This document shows, piece by piece, positions 25,936 to 35,225 of a DNA stretch of 64,000 nt. Below the pieces are notes generated by a model that made no database searches, had not been told where the DNA came from, and saw nothing but the letters and a program-made list of their open reading frames with translations. The stretch spans positions 1-64,000 of the forward strand of contig CAMXCT020001028.1 in the NCBI GenBank assembly GCA_947184155.2. The letters are read 5' to 3'. Positions within the stretch are counted from its first letter, which is position 1, and each line of letters opens with the position of its first letter. Source of the DNA: Cladocopium goreaui (taxonomy: Eukaryota > Sar > Dinophyceae > Suessiales > Symbiodiniaceae). The position numbers and the translations under genes were made by a program.

Positions 25936-26910
25936 CTAGGCAGGCATGTAGGCAGCTGTGATATCCTGCAGTGGTTGGCGCAGGTTATATCGGTGCAGCC
26001 GAATGCAGTCTGTTCGGACCATCCATATCACTGTGGTGTTGCGCAACATCCATGATGGAATACGCCAGGTCGGCGTTGGGTGTACCCAGTCATCTGTGAG
26101 CAACCATTCCGCAGGTGTGGTCATGTCCACCAACGTTGGAGCCAGCTTCAATCCAGCTCTGTAGTGGCCGCCTTGGTCTTGGCCAAGGTGTGCCATCAGC
26201 GCCACGGGCTGATATTCCACAGGTTCATGTGTCAGTCCAGCTCCTTGAAAAACTGGTACTATGCATGGTGTGTCAATGTTGATCATGCAGTCGCTCTTGT
26301 GAATCCTGCCTGTGTTGTCCCTGGTCAGTCTGTCTATGTGAAGACAAAGGCATACAGGAGCCGTGGTCAGAGCGGCTTGCATTCCGTCCACCTGGCGCCA
26401 GAGGCTGAACAGTTGGGTGAGATCACAGCTATTGGCAGTTGATGTAGTGGCATCCATGTGCAACCAAAGTGGTGTGTATTTGCCACTGCTATCCACGATG
26501 CAAACGCGATCATTTTCCATGTATCTGCGCTCCCAACGCATGTCAAAAGCTGGCGTGGCCATTTGAGTGAGCCACACATGAAGAAACTCAGTTGCATCCT
26601 GCTGCGTGATATCATCAGAATCGACGGCAGGATCCTGTTGTCCCCAGCAACGCAAGGTGTCCTGAAACCAGTCTTGTTCCATGAGATTGGCATGAGTGGC
26701 ATAATTGGCAAGAAGGAAAGACGTCAGCTGGTGGCGTTGCTTACCCCAATAGTTGAAGTCACATGGGTCCAAGGACAGTGTTGTCCACATGAATGTAGTG
26801 ACTGCAGAATTTGCAAAACAAATATTGCCTGGATTTTCCAGGGTGAGAAACGCCACATGTGTGAGAAGGTGTCTCATGTCATGATTGGTCAGGTCAGGCA
26901 TCGGAGTCAT
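25936..26910 (-). CDS. Ubiquitin-specific protease (USP, C19) domain ORF of LINE element 1
   Basis: A 324-codon ORF whose ATG overlaps the stop of the upstream ORF as ATGA (26907-26910). All USP boxes are visible. The Cys box is ENPGNICFANSAV with the nucleophile in NICF, followed by QQDATEFL, the His box GQDQGGHYRAGL and a late DD pair (LLTDDW) that can supply the third triad residue. Length and spacing fit a compact USP fold. Known chemistry of the family is cleavage of ubiquitin from proteins. The likely role, sparing element proteins or target-site factors from degradation, is inference. It is in the same frame as the RT ORF. The homologous domain occurs in elements 2 and 3, so it is a standing part of this LINE family and not a chance fusion. 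Confidence 0.85.
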   Translation of the reverse strand: MTPMPDLTNHDMRHLLTHVAFLTLENPGNICFANSAVTTFMWTTLSLDPCDFNYWGKQRHQLTSFLLANYATHANLMEQDWFQDTLRCWGQQDPAVDSDDITQQDATEFLHVWLTQMATPAFDMRWERRYMENDRVCIVDSSGKYTPLWLHMDATTSTANSCDLTQLFSLWRQVDGMQAALTTAPVCLCLHIDRLTRDNTGRIHKSDCMINIDTPCIVPVFQGAGLTHEPVEYQPVALMAHLGQDQGGHYRAGLKLAPTLVDMTTPAEWLLTDDWVHPTPTWRIPSWMLRNTTVIWMVRTDCIRLHRYNLRQPLQDITAAYMPA

Positions 26911-29051
26911 GGTTCCTCCTTCTTCGCAGTCTGGCCTTTGGATTTCGTCTTCCCTTTCCCCTGTCCTTTCGTTGTGGGCTGGGTCAGTCCCAGCGTCTTC
27001 TGCAATTGGTGCGCCAATGGGCTCTGTTGAAGGCTGTGCATCTTCAGTGAGCCTCCCATGGTCAGCCAGATGGCTGAGTGGCATAGCAGTCGCATCAGTT
27101 GCCAGGGCTGGTCTGCTCGCATGCTCAGCTGCAACCTCCATGGCGTCACTTCTTTGTTGTTGGTCATGGGCAGGGAGTGGAACCTCATCACCAGATGAAC
27201 GTCGCTCAGAGCTTCCAGCATGTCTGTGCAGATCTGGTGCAGGTGTTTCAGCGTGAGTGGTTTGCGTTGACTCACCCTCAGCTGTCTGGCCTGCGCATCC
27301 CATTCCAGGTATGGGCATGTTCCATCCGGCAGCAAGACCAATGTCTGCAAGGCCCGTGTCTTCAGGTCCGAGCCCTCCTTGGCCGTGGCCAGATGGTCCA
27401 GCTTGGTCAGCAGAGTGTTGAAGACCACCTGCATCAGCTTCAGGCGCAGGGGGAGCATCGGCGTCTTCTGCTGGCCCTGTCGGTGCTGCTGATGTTCCTG
27501 GGCCCAGGTCTCTGTCGTCTGCATGAGCAGGTTGATGCAGCTGTCTTGCCCTTTGTTGCCGAAAAAGAAGATGTAGGTGTCCTCCTTCTTCATCAGCTGC
27601 ATATCCCTGTCCAGCTTGAGCGCCAGTTTTGCCAGCTGTGACATTGCGAGGGCCAGATTTACGTTGTTGGCCATGGTCTTTGGGTGTGTCTGTTGGGCCG
27701 GTTCGCCTTTTCTTGGCCTTTTGGGCGGTGCCGCATTCTGTTCCAACTTGAGAGTCTTGTCCAGGTAGGGTGCCATGTGTTGGAACGCTGTCCAAATCTG
27801 TGCACTCATCTCCAGGGACTCGTTCATGTCTTCGTCGGCCATGTCTGCCATGTGCAGCCTTGCTGAGGATGACAGCTGTTTGCAACAGATTTGGGCACTG
27901 GGCTCGAAAGTGAGCTTGAACCGTCTGGGTGCGGTCAGGTGCACTGTGCGTGACAACATCCTCAGGGTGAACACTTGTTCACATGCATAGCACTGAAAGT
28001 CTGTGGCCTGTAAGCTCATGTATCTCGTCAAGAGTTGGTGCATCAACAATCGCACAAGAGGCTGACTACAGTGGTGCACCTCATGCATGTGAATCACTAG
28101 GTCGGCAGGGTGAAGCTTGGCAGCGCAGAGGACACAGTTTTGCCTCAGAATGTCCACAATGGGTGGATCTTTCCAGAGTGCTTCAATGTTGCCCCCAGTG
28201 AGCGCCCTTTCTAGGAGGAAACGGTGTTCCCGGTCAAGCTTTCTGGAAAACATCTGGGCAAGTTCATCTTCCGTTGGAACATGTGGATACAGCAGTGGGT
28301 CCGGCAGGCGCATGAACAAAAGTGCTAACTGGCGCAGTGGTACACACACGTGATGAGGTCTGAAGTTCCCAATGTTGGGGTTGCATAAGCAACCTGTCTC
28401 ATTGTACAGGAGTTCCACTAAAATTCCCGTGAGTCCTTGAGCCATCGACCATAACTTGTCATGCGAGGCCTGGAGGTGACCTGAGAGGTCAGATGCTCGG
28501 CTGTACCGGCATCGGCAGTGCTGGCAGTGAAGAGACAGCTGCATTCTCACATGTGGGTCCCTGAGTGTGTCTGCAAGTTTGCCATGACAGAGAGCGTCAA
28601 TCCATTGTGGTCTCACTTCCAGTACTTCCGTTGGCAGTTCCGGGTTGAAGCTGAGGCATCTGCCCTGGCTTATGTGAGAGCGCAGAGATTCGACATTGTC
28701 ATACATGGTGAGGCAGTGTGCGCACACCGGCTCTCCATCCAGTGTGTCTCTGGCAGCATTAAAGCTGTTGCTCGGCAGCCGGTGCTCAGTGACAAGGTGC
28801 GCATGCAATGCTTCACTGGTCTGAAAGTGCTCCATGCAGATTTCACACCTTTGTGCCAGTGGTGTCTGTGTGCCATCAATTTGGAGCCCGCCTCCGTAGA
28901 TCAACATCATGGCCATCTGGACCCAGACGGGGCATTGGTGGCAGTTCTTGAAGAGTGCCCCGCAAAATGCGCATGGCGTCTCCTCCCCATAAAGGGTTGT
29001 CAGCTGAATCCCCTTTGCTTGAATGTGTGGCCAAAACTCTGGATGGTGCAA
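26907..29051 (-). CDS. Zinc-finger array plus PYLxWD/RFHxL domain, LINE element 1
   Basis: This segment is in the +1 frame relative to the RT. A one-base indel near 29055 separates it from the preceding finger. The first half has C2H2-type fingers, for example CEICMEHFQTSEALHAHL. From about 27850, starting near a MADEDM peptide, comes a less cysteine-rich region. It ends in the conserved block CPYLEWDAQ, then VMRFHSLP, then CHSAIWL. The same block occurs in elements 2 and 3 at the same relative place. A basic tail (KGQGKGKTKSKGQ) closes the ORF. The upstream methionine is a GTG/TTG-type codon, so no true start is implied; translation probably continued from the RT frame before the indel. The fingers likely bind nucleic acid. 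The block's function is unknown. Confidence 0.75.
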   Translation of the reverse strand: MHHPEFWPHIQAKGIQLTTLYGEETPCAFCGALFKNCHQCPVWVQMAMMLIYGGGLQIDGTQTPLAQRCEICMEHFQTSEALHAHLVTEHRLPSNSFNAARDTLDGEPVCAHCLTMYDNVESLRSHISQGRCLSFNPELPTEVLEVRPQWIDALCHGKLADTLRDPHVRMQLSLHCQHCRCRYSRASDLSGHLQASHDKLWSMAQGLTGILVELLYNETGCLCNPNIGNFRPHHVCVPLRQLALLFMRLPDPLLYPHVPTEDELAQMFSRKLDREHRFLLERALTGGNIEALWKDPPIVDILRQNCVLCAAKLHPADLVIHMHEVHHCSQPLVRLLMHQLLTRYMSLQATDFQCYACEQVFTLRMLSRTVHLTAPRRFKLTFEPSAQICCKQLSSSARLHMADMADEDMNESLEMSAQIWTAFQHMAPYLDKTLKLEQNAAPPKRPRKGEPAQQTHPKTMANNVNLALAMSQLAKLALKLDRDMQLMKKEDTYIFFFGNKGQDSCINLLMQTTETWAQEHQQHRQGQQKTPMLPLRLKLMQVVFNTLLTKLDHLATAKEGSDLKTRALQTLVLLPDGTCPYLEWDAQARQLRVSQRKPLTLKHLHQICTDMLEALSDVHLVMRFHSLPMTNNKEVTPWRLQLSMRADQPWQLMRLLCHSAIWLTMGGSLKMHSLQQSPLAHQLQKTLGLTQPTTKGQGKGKTKSKGQTAKKEEP

Positions 29052-30408
29052 CTTGTAAATGGCGGTTCAAGTCTTGGGTTCTGCCTAGGAATTGGTCGCA
29101 AAGACAACATCTATTGGCAAGGTATGTGCTGGCTGCCGTCTCCTTGCGCATGTGGTGCCACGAGCGGTTGCCCACTATGGTAAGGATGCGACGTCCCCAC
29201 TCCTGATTCAAGATGTTGCGCAAGTCGGAATCTGTCAACAACGTGGTGCCTCTTACAGGAGCATCCTGCTTGGCCGCAAACATCTCAGGTGGCCTTGCTG
29301 GATCTGCTTCAAGGGGAAGCGATGGATCAAGCCAGCACGTTGGAGGACCCACAATGAGTACCTGGCAACCGCGTTGGATGTGCATGTGAAAGGTCCTCCA
29401 GCTGGTGAATGTCTGTTGGCAGAATTTGCACTGTGGTAAACCATGGTGCATGTACTGTTTCTGGTCAGCCGGTTGGCTGCGTGCCATGGGTTGTGCATGC
29501 ATGATGGTACAGTGTCTGCGGAATTGCGCTGGATCAGTGGTGGCATAGGGACATTGCAAACATGTGTGAACTGCAGTGGGCACGTCAAGGGCACTCGGTT
29601 GGACAGGCTGCTCAGGTCCTGTTTGCAGGTGCCAGTCAATTTGGAATCTGAGTGTGTCCAGGTGGCTCCAGTCCAACAAACAAATAATGTCACTGGGGTC
29701 TGTGTTGGCAAGGCGTTGGTTCAGAGACTCCTGCAGGCTGTCAACGGAGTTCAGCAACCAGGCAAGCGGTGGGTCTACGTGATTCAAAGCAAGTGCTTGT
29801 TGATGGCTCTGTCCTGTGATGTACGCGTGGTTGCAGAGAATCTGTCTCAACATGCTGTACATATGCAGTTGTATGTGCTTCAATCCAAAGGTGGTCAGGC
29901 CAATGGGGAAAATGCCATACGTCATGATTGGATAAACACAAGTGGTGAACAGGCTGAGTCTCTGTTGCTTGCGTAAACCACGTTTCCCTGTGAGCCACTT
30001 GCGCAGTCGTGTGAAGGCAATGCGGGACAACTGGACGCGATGTTTCACTGTCTGGTCTTCAAATTTGGCATATGACATCACAGCTCCCAGATATATGGCC
30101 TTGCTGGCGATGGGAATCCACACTGTGTCATTGTCCTCATCAGAAAACCGCAGCCATTCCTTTCCCTCTCGCCAGGCTGTCAATTGGGCTCTGGTGCGGC
30201 GGGAGCAGGTGCCGCTCAAGGTGAGCAGTGCTGTACACTTGTTGGGATTGATGAGCAGTCCAAAGCGTTTGAGCAGTTGCAGCGTCTTTGTGATGTTGTG
30301 CATGAGTTGTTGAAAAACATCACCCATCTGATAATCGTCTGCGTAAACATTCAAGCATGAAATCACCCAGTTTGGACTGGTCTCTTTCAGGAGCTCCAGC
30401 AGGAAAAG
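28876..30408 (-). pseudogene. RT C-terminal half and first zinc fingers, LINE element 1
   Basis: This segment is in the same frame as the preceding EN-RT ORF, from which it is separated by one TAG codon (30409-30411). It starts with the rest of the palm: the NVYADDYQ catalytic box lies about 25 codons after the stop. Thumb and connection follow, then C2H2 fingers such as CKFCQQTFTSWRTFHMHI and CCLCDQFLGRTQDLNRHL. After the last finger the frame slides out of homology by a one-base shift and ends at 28876. The nonsense codon splits the RT between the QGC and YADD motifs, so this copy should not make an active enzyme without suppression. Confidence 0.8.
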
Positions 30409-33400
30409 CTACATGTAGCCAGTCCAGAGTAAGGGTGCCGCGCGACATCCTTGTCTAACTCCACACCCTACAGAGACTGGGGTATCTTCTCCATTGCAGT
30501 TGATGTGATAGTGAGTGTTTTGGTGCCAGTGGGATAGCAACAACACTGTTTGGGGGTTAATGCCCACCTCACCAAGTCTGCTGAAAAGTTTTTCACGGCA
30601 CACCCCATCGAAAGCCTTTTCAATGTCGAGGAACAATTGTAGGCCCCCCACTAAACGACATCTGGCAATTCCCTGTTGTCTCGTAAAAGGTGTGGATTTG
30701 GAGCTGGCAGTCAATGTCCTGGCTAAATGGCAATGTCTGGATACTCTGAGCAAGGCCTCTTGAGTCGATTTCCCTGGGAGATAGGCCCATAGGGGCATTT
30801 GGCAAAAAGCCGGAAACGCCTCACGCATGGCACCTTTGGTGAGCAGGCCTACAATACACTTACTGATGGGTTCCTGCAGCGCCAGAGGGCGCAATGCCCC
30901 CGGTGTCGTGGGAGGCTTGTGCGGTTTTGGAATGAGCAACATCCATGCATCTCGAAACCAACTTGGAATGAATGGTTCAGGACGATCCCACCAGTATGTG
31001 AGAAGTGCATGCAATGGTGGTGCAAGTGTGACAGCAAGCATGCGCCACACTGGGGCAGGAGCGCATGGGCGTGCCACAGCCTTGGACACCGGTATTTGGC
31101 TCAGTTCCTTCTCTAGGTCCTCCACCGTGAAGGGCATGCCTGAGAAGCGATGTGCAGCAGTAGGAAAGGTGCAAGGTCCACGCCACGTGTCCATGACATG
31201 TTTCTTCAACAGTGCAGCCTCTTCAATCGGTGAGGCAATGTGTCCCTGGGGATTGCGTAACTGCATCTTTCTCATGGAGGTTTTGGGGGAAAACTTGTTG
31301 ATGATGGCAAACAGTGTTTTGCTGTCATGCCTCTGTGCAGCATGACTGGCACTTTGGATGACCTCATCAAAACGGTGCTTTCTGATTGTCTTGGCATGCT
31401 GCTTGGACCGTCGGTCCAACTTGGCAAAACTTGCCAAGTGCATCCACGCTTGAAACATGTTTGGCAGCGTTTGTGTCGTCAGTCTCATCAGTGCCCGTCT
31501 GTGTTGCCACTTGTTAAGGACAATGTTGGTGAATGTGGAATCATGAGGTTTTTGGTTTGGTCGTGCATGTGGAAAAAACTCGTGTAAACATTGGTTGGCC
31601 ATGTGGTGTAATTGTGGTATGAGCTCATCATCTAAGGTCAGGACCTCAGGCAGGCTGGCCATCAAACGCGTTGCAGCTTGGTGTGCAAACTCTTGCCATT
31701 CCGGTGCATTGGTTTGATAGGCAAACTGGCATTGCTTTCTCTGCTGTGGTGTCACTCCCCAGGCATTCTGAGCACGTTTGGTCTGAAACCATTGCTTCCT
31801 GAGTTTGGCAATCATGGGTACGTGGCCGGTGGACCCTTGGAATGGAGCATCCCAGGCATATGTCACCTGCTTAGCGGCACCATCTGCAACATGTTTGCGC
31901 GTGATGATAAAATCTATCCTGGAACAGGTGTCAGCATGAACAAATGTCGGCCCCAGTTGTGGATGCCAGCTGTTCAAGGCTGTGAGTCCATGGTCTCTCA
32001 GCATTGTGGTGAATCTTCCATTGTCGGCATGTGTAGCCCCTCGGGTGAGGGTTCTATTCCAGTAGAACTTATCTGGTCCACTGTGTGAAGTGGATTGCAA
32101 AAGGTCACAGTTGAAATCCCCTGCCAAAACTAATATGTTGCGTTGAACAAGTCCATGCAAGAACAAGTCCAGTTGGGTCCAGAGCTGCTCTCCGTGCTGT
32201 TGGCATTGCCGGGTGGCAACAGAGGTGTGTTGGTAACACCCCACGAGGTCAACGCATCTGGAGGCATGTTGCACTTGCACATGCAGGAGCCGTCCAGGCA
32301 CCACTGGTCTCCATCGCAAACTGTTGGCAGGGCAAAAGTGCTTGGCCAAAATGCAAAGAATACCCATTCCTTTATGGGAAGGATCCCCTGTGTGTATGAA
32401 ATGAAAGTGATCATCCATCCACGTGTTTTCAAAGCACCATCTGGTCTCGGTTATGAAAGCCACTTCAATGCACTGGTTCAGCATCCAAACTTTCAACTCA
32501 TCCACTCTAAAAGCACCAAGCCCTCCCGCATTCCAATTCAGCACTCGGAATCTTTTGTTGTCAGTGTGCAGTTGATTGCATGAGATGAGAGGCTGTGATG
32601 GGGCAGGAGGTCTCTGTGGTTGAGGTTTGTATGTGTCACGCAACGCCTTGGGGAAGTCTTGAGGTGTGTAGCTTCTGCCTCTATACCATGAGATCCCATG
32701 TTGGAGAGATCTGGCATATGCTCTTTTCAGGCTTCTTTTCACTACCTGCCGTGGTGCAGATAGCCAGCGTTTTGCATTCACGCTTGTTTCTGGCCGCATG
32801 TCATGTGGCTTCGCGTCAACTTGGGTTTCATGTGGCTCAAAGGATTGGGTCAACGCTTCAGCATCTTCCATGACTAAGATGCAACCCTCGCTCCTAGTAG
32901 ATTCAGTGGTGATGTAAGTGAGCAGGATCAAACAGCAAAAACACAGCGCAGGTCTGCTGAGGACCCTGGCAGGGTTGACAAGGAATCTACTCCTGGATTT
33001 GGGACCAGGTTTGCACCAAAAAAATGAGAGAAAAGGCAATGCACTCAGCCAGAACTGTGTGTTCACGGTCCTACCCCAGGCAATCAAAATGAGCACAACG
33101 TTCTGCCACAGAAATGATGTACAACACCAGGCTGTCACTGTGAGGTTTCTTTGACCCACAGTTTTCAACTCAGGGATACTGTGTGAGGAGGCACTCTGAA
33201 AACCAGGTTCACTGTCAGCTTTTGAAAACGCAGTCAGATTCAGTCTCGTACAGCACAAGATGGTTAGAATCAAAAAACTGGTCAAAACGTAACAGTCCGT
33301 TCTGTCAGATTCAGCAGTGTCTGTCAAGTTCAATGCAGCGGGATCCAAAAGTGTTGAAATACAACAGCAAATGTCAAAATAAAATGGAAAAATGTTCAGC

Positions 33401-34491
33401 AGCAATTCAGAGACCTTGTAGATCTGAGCAGGCTGCAGTGCAAATGAGCTGCAGCTTTTGTCACCTGACTGTTGTCTTGTTAGGGCCAGTGAATAAAAGC
33501 CAAGGGAGCCCACCCCGCACTGTAGCTGTATCCAAAAAAAGAATGATCGGAGTCCAAATTTTGTGGCACAGGTCAGTGAGAGAAGCAGTCCACCGGTTGT
33601 GTTGTCAATTTCAAAGCACAGAGTTTGTAGTGCCTGCTCACGGGCCAGTGAAAAATTGTGGGAGCCCACCCCCTGCTGGTTGTCTGCTGGTTGTAAATCC
33701 GAGGAGCAGTCTGGTGTTCCACTTGTACGGGCCAGTGAAAAACTCAGGGAGCCCACCCCGTGTGAGTCTACTATCGTTTGGGCCAGTGACAACTCAGGGG
33801 AGCCCACCCCTTTTCTCGCGTCTGTCCAGTGAGAAGGTTGTCTGTCAGATTGTTGAAATGCTGCTCTGAGAATATGTTGTTTCAATCCAAATGATGCAGT
33901 GCAAGTCGGTGCAAAATTGCCCTGAAACTTGTCACCTCCTGGGAGAGATTGCAGGGCCAGTGAAAAAATTGGGGAGCCCACCCCTTGCCAAACTTCTGTC
34001 CGATCAAACGCCAAACAGAAGTGCAGGAAGCTAGCATGTTCAAGGGCCAGTGAGGTCAAATGAAGGGAGCCCACCCCAAGAATATTCGTCCAAATGAAAT
34101 TATGCTGTCCAGGTGCAAAAAGTTCAGGGGCCAGAAAAGCTGAAGGATATAGGGAGCCCACCCCGTGATATTGGTCCACAATTCGCGTATGGAGAGTTGT
34201 TGCAATGGTGTCAAGGGCCAGTGTACAATGTGCACAGGAGCTCACCCTGTCAAAATCGACTGAGGTTGTGCCCACACTGTATTGTCGCGTTCCAATATCC
34301 AATCCTGTTTGTCTGTTGTTGGAACTGTCAGACAGGGTGTCCAACCCTTTGCACTGCTGATGCACCCAAGGGCCAGTCAGAGCGTCTTGGGAGCCCAATC
34401 CCCAGAGATGGGTGCACCAGCGCTGCTGTAATTGATCCAAGTCGAGGACAAAGGTGAGCTGCCCGAGCACAATCCAGAAAAACTTCGTCAC
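30409..34491 (-). CDS. AP endonuclease and N-terminal RT with GVGS-repeat leader, LINE element 1
   Basis: A 1360-codon open frame. Residues 1-540 are upstream of the conserved methionine (ATG at 32871) and include at least seven copies of a GVGS...SLA motif. After that ATG come a basic block shared with elements 2 and 3 (KRSLKRAYARSLQHGISWY) and the AP endonuclease from about residue 650. Endonuclease landmarks are LNWNAGG, ITETRW, GDFNC near 790 and SRIDF near 858. The RT begins near 1010, with FLDIEKAFDG near 1290 and GVRQGCRAAP near 1345. The frame stops at TAG just before the YADD box. The first listed codon is GTG, so the true start is more likely 32871 or an upstream initiator in the repeat leader. 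Confidence 0.82.
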   Translation of the reverse strand: MTKFFWIVLGQLTFVLDLDQLQQRWCTHLWGLGSQDALTGPWVHQQCKGLDTLSDSSNNRQTGLDIGTRQYSVGTTSVDFDRVSSCAHCTLALDTIATTLHTRIVDQYHGVGSLYPSAFLAPELFAPGQHNFIWTNILGVGSLHLTSLALEHASFLHFCLAFDRTEVWQGVGSPIFSLALQSLPGGDKFQGNFAPTCTASFGLKQHILRAAFQQSDRQPSHWTDARKGVGSPELSLAQTIVDSHGVGSLSFSLARTSGTPDCSSDLQPADNQQGVGSHNFSLAREQALQTLCFEIDNTTGGLLLSLTCATKFGLRSFFFWIQLQCGVGSLGFYSLALTRQQSGDKSCSSFALQPAQIYKVSELLLNIFPFYFDICCCISTLLDPAALNLTDTAESDRTDCYVLTSFLILTILCCTRLNLTAFSKADSEPGFQSASSHSIPELKTVGQRNLTVTAWCCTSFLWQNVVLILIAWGRTVNTQFWLSALPFLSFFWCKPGPKSRSRFLVNPARVLSRPALCFCCLILLTYITTESTRSEGCILVMEDAEALTQSFEPHETQVDAKPHDMRPETSVNAKRWLSAPRQVVKRSLKRAYARSLQHGISWYRGRSYTPQDFPKALRDTYKPQPQRPPAPSQPLISCNQLHTDNKRFRVLNWNAGGLGAFRVDELKVWMLNQCIEVAFITETRWCFENTWMDDHFHFIHTGDPSHKGMGILCILAKHFCPANSLRWRPVVPGRLLHVQVQHASRCVDLVGCYQHTSVATRQCQQHGEQLWTQLDLFLHGLVQRNILVLAGDFNCDLLQSTSHSGPDKFYWNRTLTRGATHADNGRFTTMLRDHGLTALNSWHPQLGPTFVHADTCSRIDFIITRKHVADGAAKQVTYAWDAPFQGSTGHVPMIAKLRKQWFQTKRAQNAWGVTPQQRKQCQFAYQTNAPEWQEFAHQAATRLMASLPEVLTLDDELIPQLHHMANQCLHEFFPHARPNQKPHDSTFTNIVLNKWQHRRALMRLTTQTLPNMFQAWMHLASFAKLDRRSKQHAKTIRKHRFDEVIQSASHAAQRHDSKTLFAIINKFSPKTSMRKMQLRNPQGHIASPIEEAALLKKHVMDTWRGPCTFPTAAHRFSGMPFTVEDLEKELSQIPVSKAVARPCAPAPVWRMLAVTLAPPLHALLTYWWDRPEPFIPSWFRDAWMLLIPKPHKPPTTPGALRPLALQEPISKCIVGLLTKGAMREAFPAFCQMPLWAYLPGKSTQEALLRVSRHCHLARTLTASSKSTPFTRQQGIARCRLVGGLQLFLDIEKAFDGVCREKLFSRLGEVGINPQTVLLLSHWHQNTHYHINCNGEDTPVSVGCGVRQGCRAAPLLWTGYM

Positions 34492-34577
34492 GGATGGCGT
34501 CGTGGTGTCCAGAGTTGAGTTTCAATCCAAAATTGCAAAAAGAAATGGCCAGTCAGAGCAAAAGGGGAGCCACCCCC
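33483..34577. repeat. 5' repeat array of LINE element 1, about 87-bp spacing
   Basis: Ten copies of GGGCCAGTGA followed by 8-13 variable bases and GGGAGCCCACCCC (plus strand) start at 33483, 33642, 33728, 33780, 33954, 34044, 34127, 34215, 34370 and 34546. Spacings cluster around 87 bp or its double. Elements 2 (42960 and 42995) and 3 (44887) have only one or two copies. Confidence 0.85.
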
Positions 34578-34747
34578 AAAAATTGAAGAAATTAAAATGA
34601 GATCCCTGTTGCAATGTCGCCAGTTGATGTCCAAGCCAGTGAAGTTGAATATCTATGGCAGCCCGCGGGTCGGAACGTGGGCACCAGAAATGGCTGCGGC
34701 TCCGCTAAATGGAGCACTTGAGTGCACGCGGGGGTGCAAAGGAGCTT

Positions 34748-34776
34748 GTGTGTGTGTGTGTCTGTGTGTGTGTTTT
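34748..34776. repeat. TG microsatellite and T6 run between LINE elements 1 and 2
   Basis: This short tract is both the 3' tail of element 2 (A6 then CA repeats on the minus strand) and the sequence immediately before the AAGCTCC start of element 1. Confidence 0.85.
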
Positions 34777-35225
34777 TTGGGACCCCATGACCTTTCGTGT
34801 CAGCAGGCTCGAACCCTATCACATGATTTCCATGTGGCCCATACCAGGAACATTTTGACGTCCGGTTCCTGTTGATGGGTCTTACCAGACTGGCAGCCTC
34901 TAAAGGCTATTGGGCACCTAAGCTACCAAAAATTCCTACAGGTGGTTGTTAGTAGGAATGGTAAGTGCCAGGAGAAAGGAATTGAATTCAGTTTGAAAAA
35001 CAAGGAGAAATAAAACAAGGTGAAATGGAGTGATACAGATCTCTCACTCGCGTCTCACCAGCTGCCGCATTTCCCAGCGCCGCAGCAGCGCTCAGCAGCA
35101 CATGCAAGCACCACTCTGCCCAGCAGCTGCAATGCACAGAACGCCAAAGCCAGTCAGTTGCCAGCATAGGCTCCACTCTTCCCTCCACAGCACTGCTCAA
35201 AGAGCATGCAAGAAGTCATGGTACC

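Larger units (their letters stand above)
25706..34747 (-). mobile_element. LINE-type retrotransposon, element 1 (full-length, decayed)
   Basis: Minus-strand element of about 9.0 kb. From 5' to 3' it has an AAGCTCC start, nine in-frame copies of a short repeat in the 5' part, a basic N-terminal block, an AP endonuclease, a reverse transcriptase, C2H2 zinc fingers, a conserved domain of unknown function, a ubiquitin-specific protease domain, then A9 and (CA)n. One in-frame TAG in the RT and one frameshift at about 29055 interrupt the main frame, so this copy is probably inactive. The AP endonuclease plus QGC and YADD motifs place it with APE-type LINEs. I cannot assign a clade. Confidence 0.85.

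Noticed and set aside
26911-27885. N-terminal extension of the USP ORF in element 1
   Set aside because: This open stretch is the shadow of the PYLRWD-domain frame; its Gly/Ala/Asp-rich composition is not conserved in element 2.
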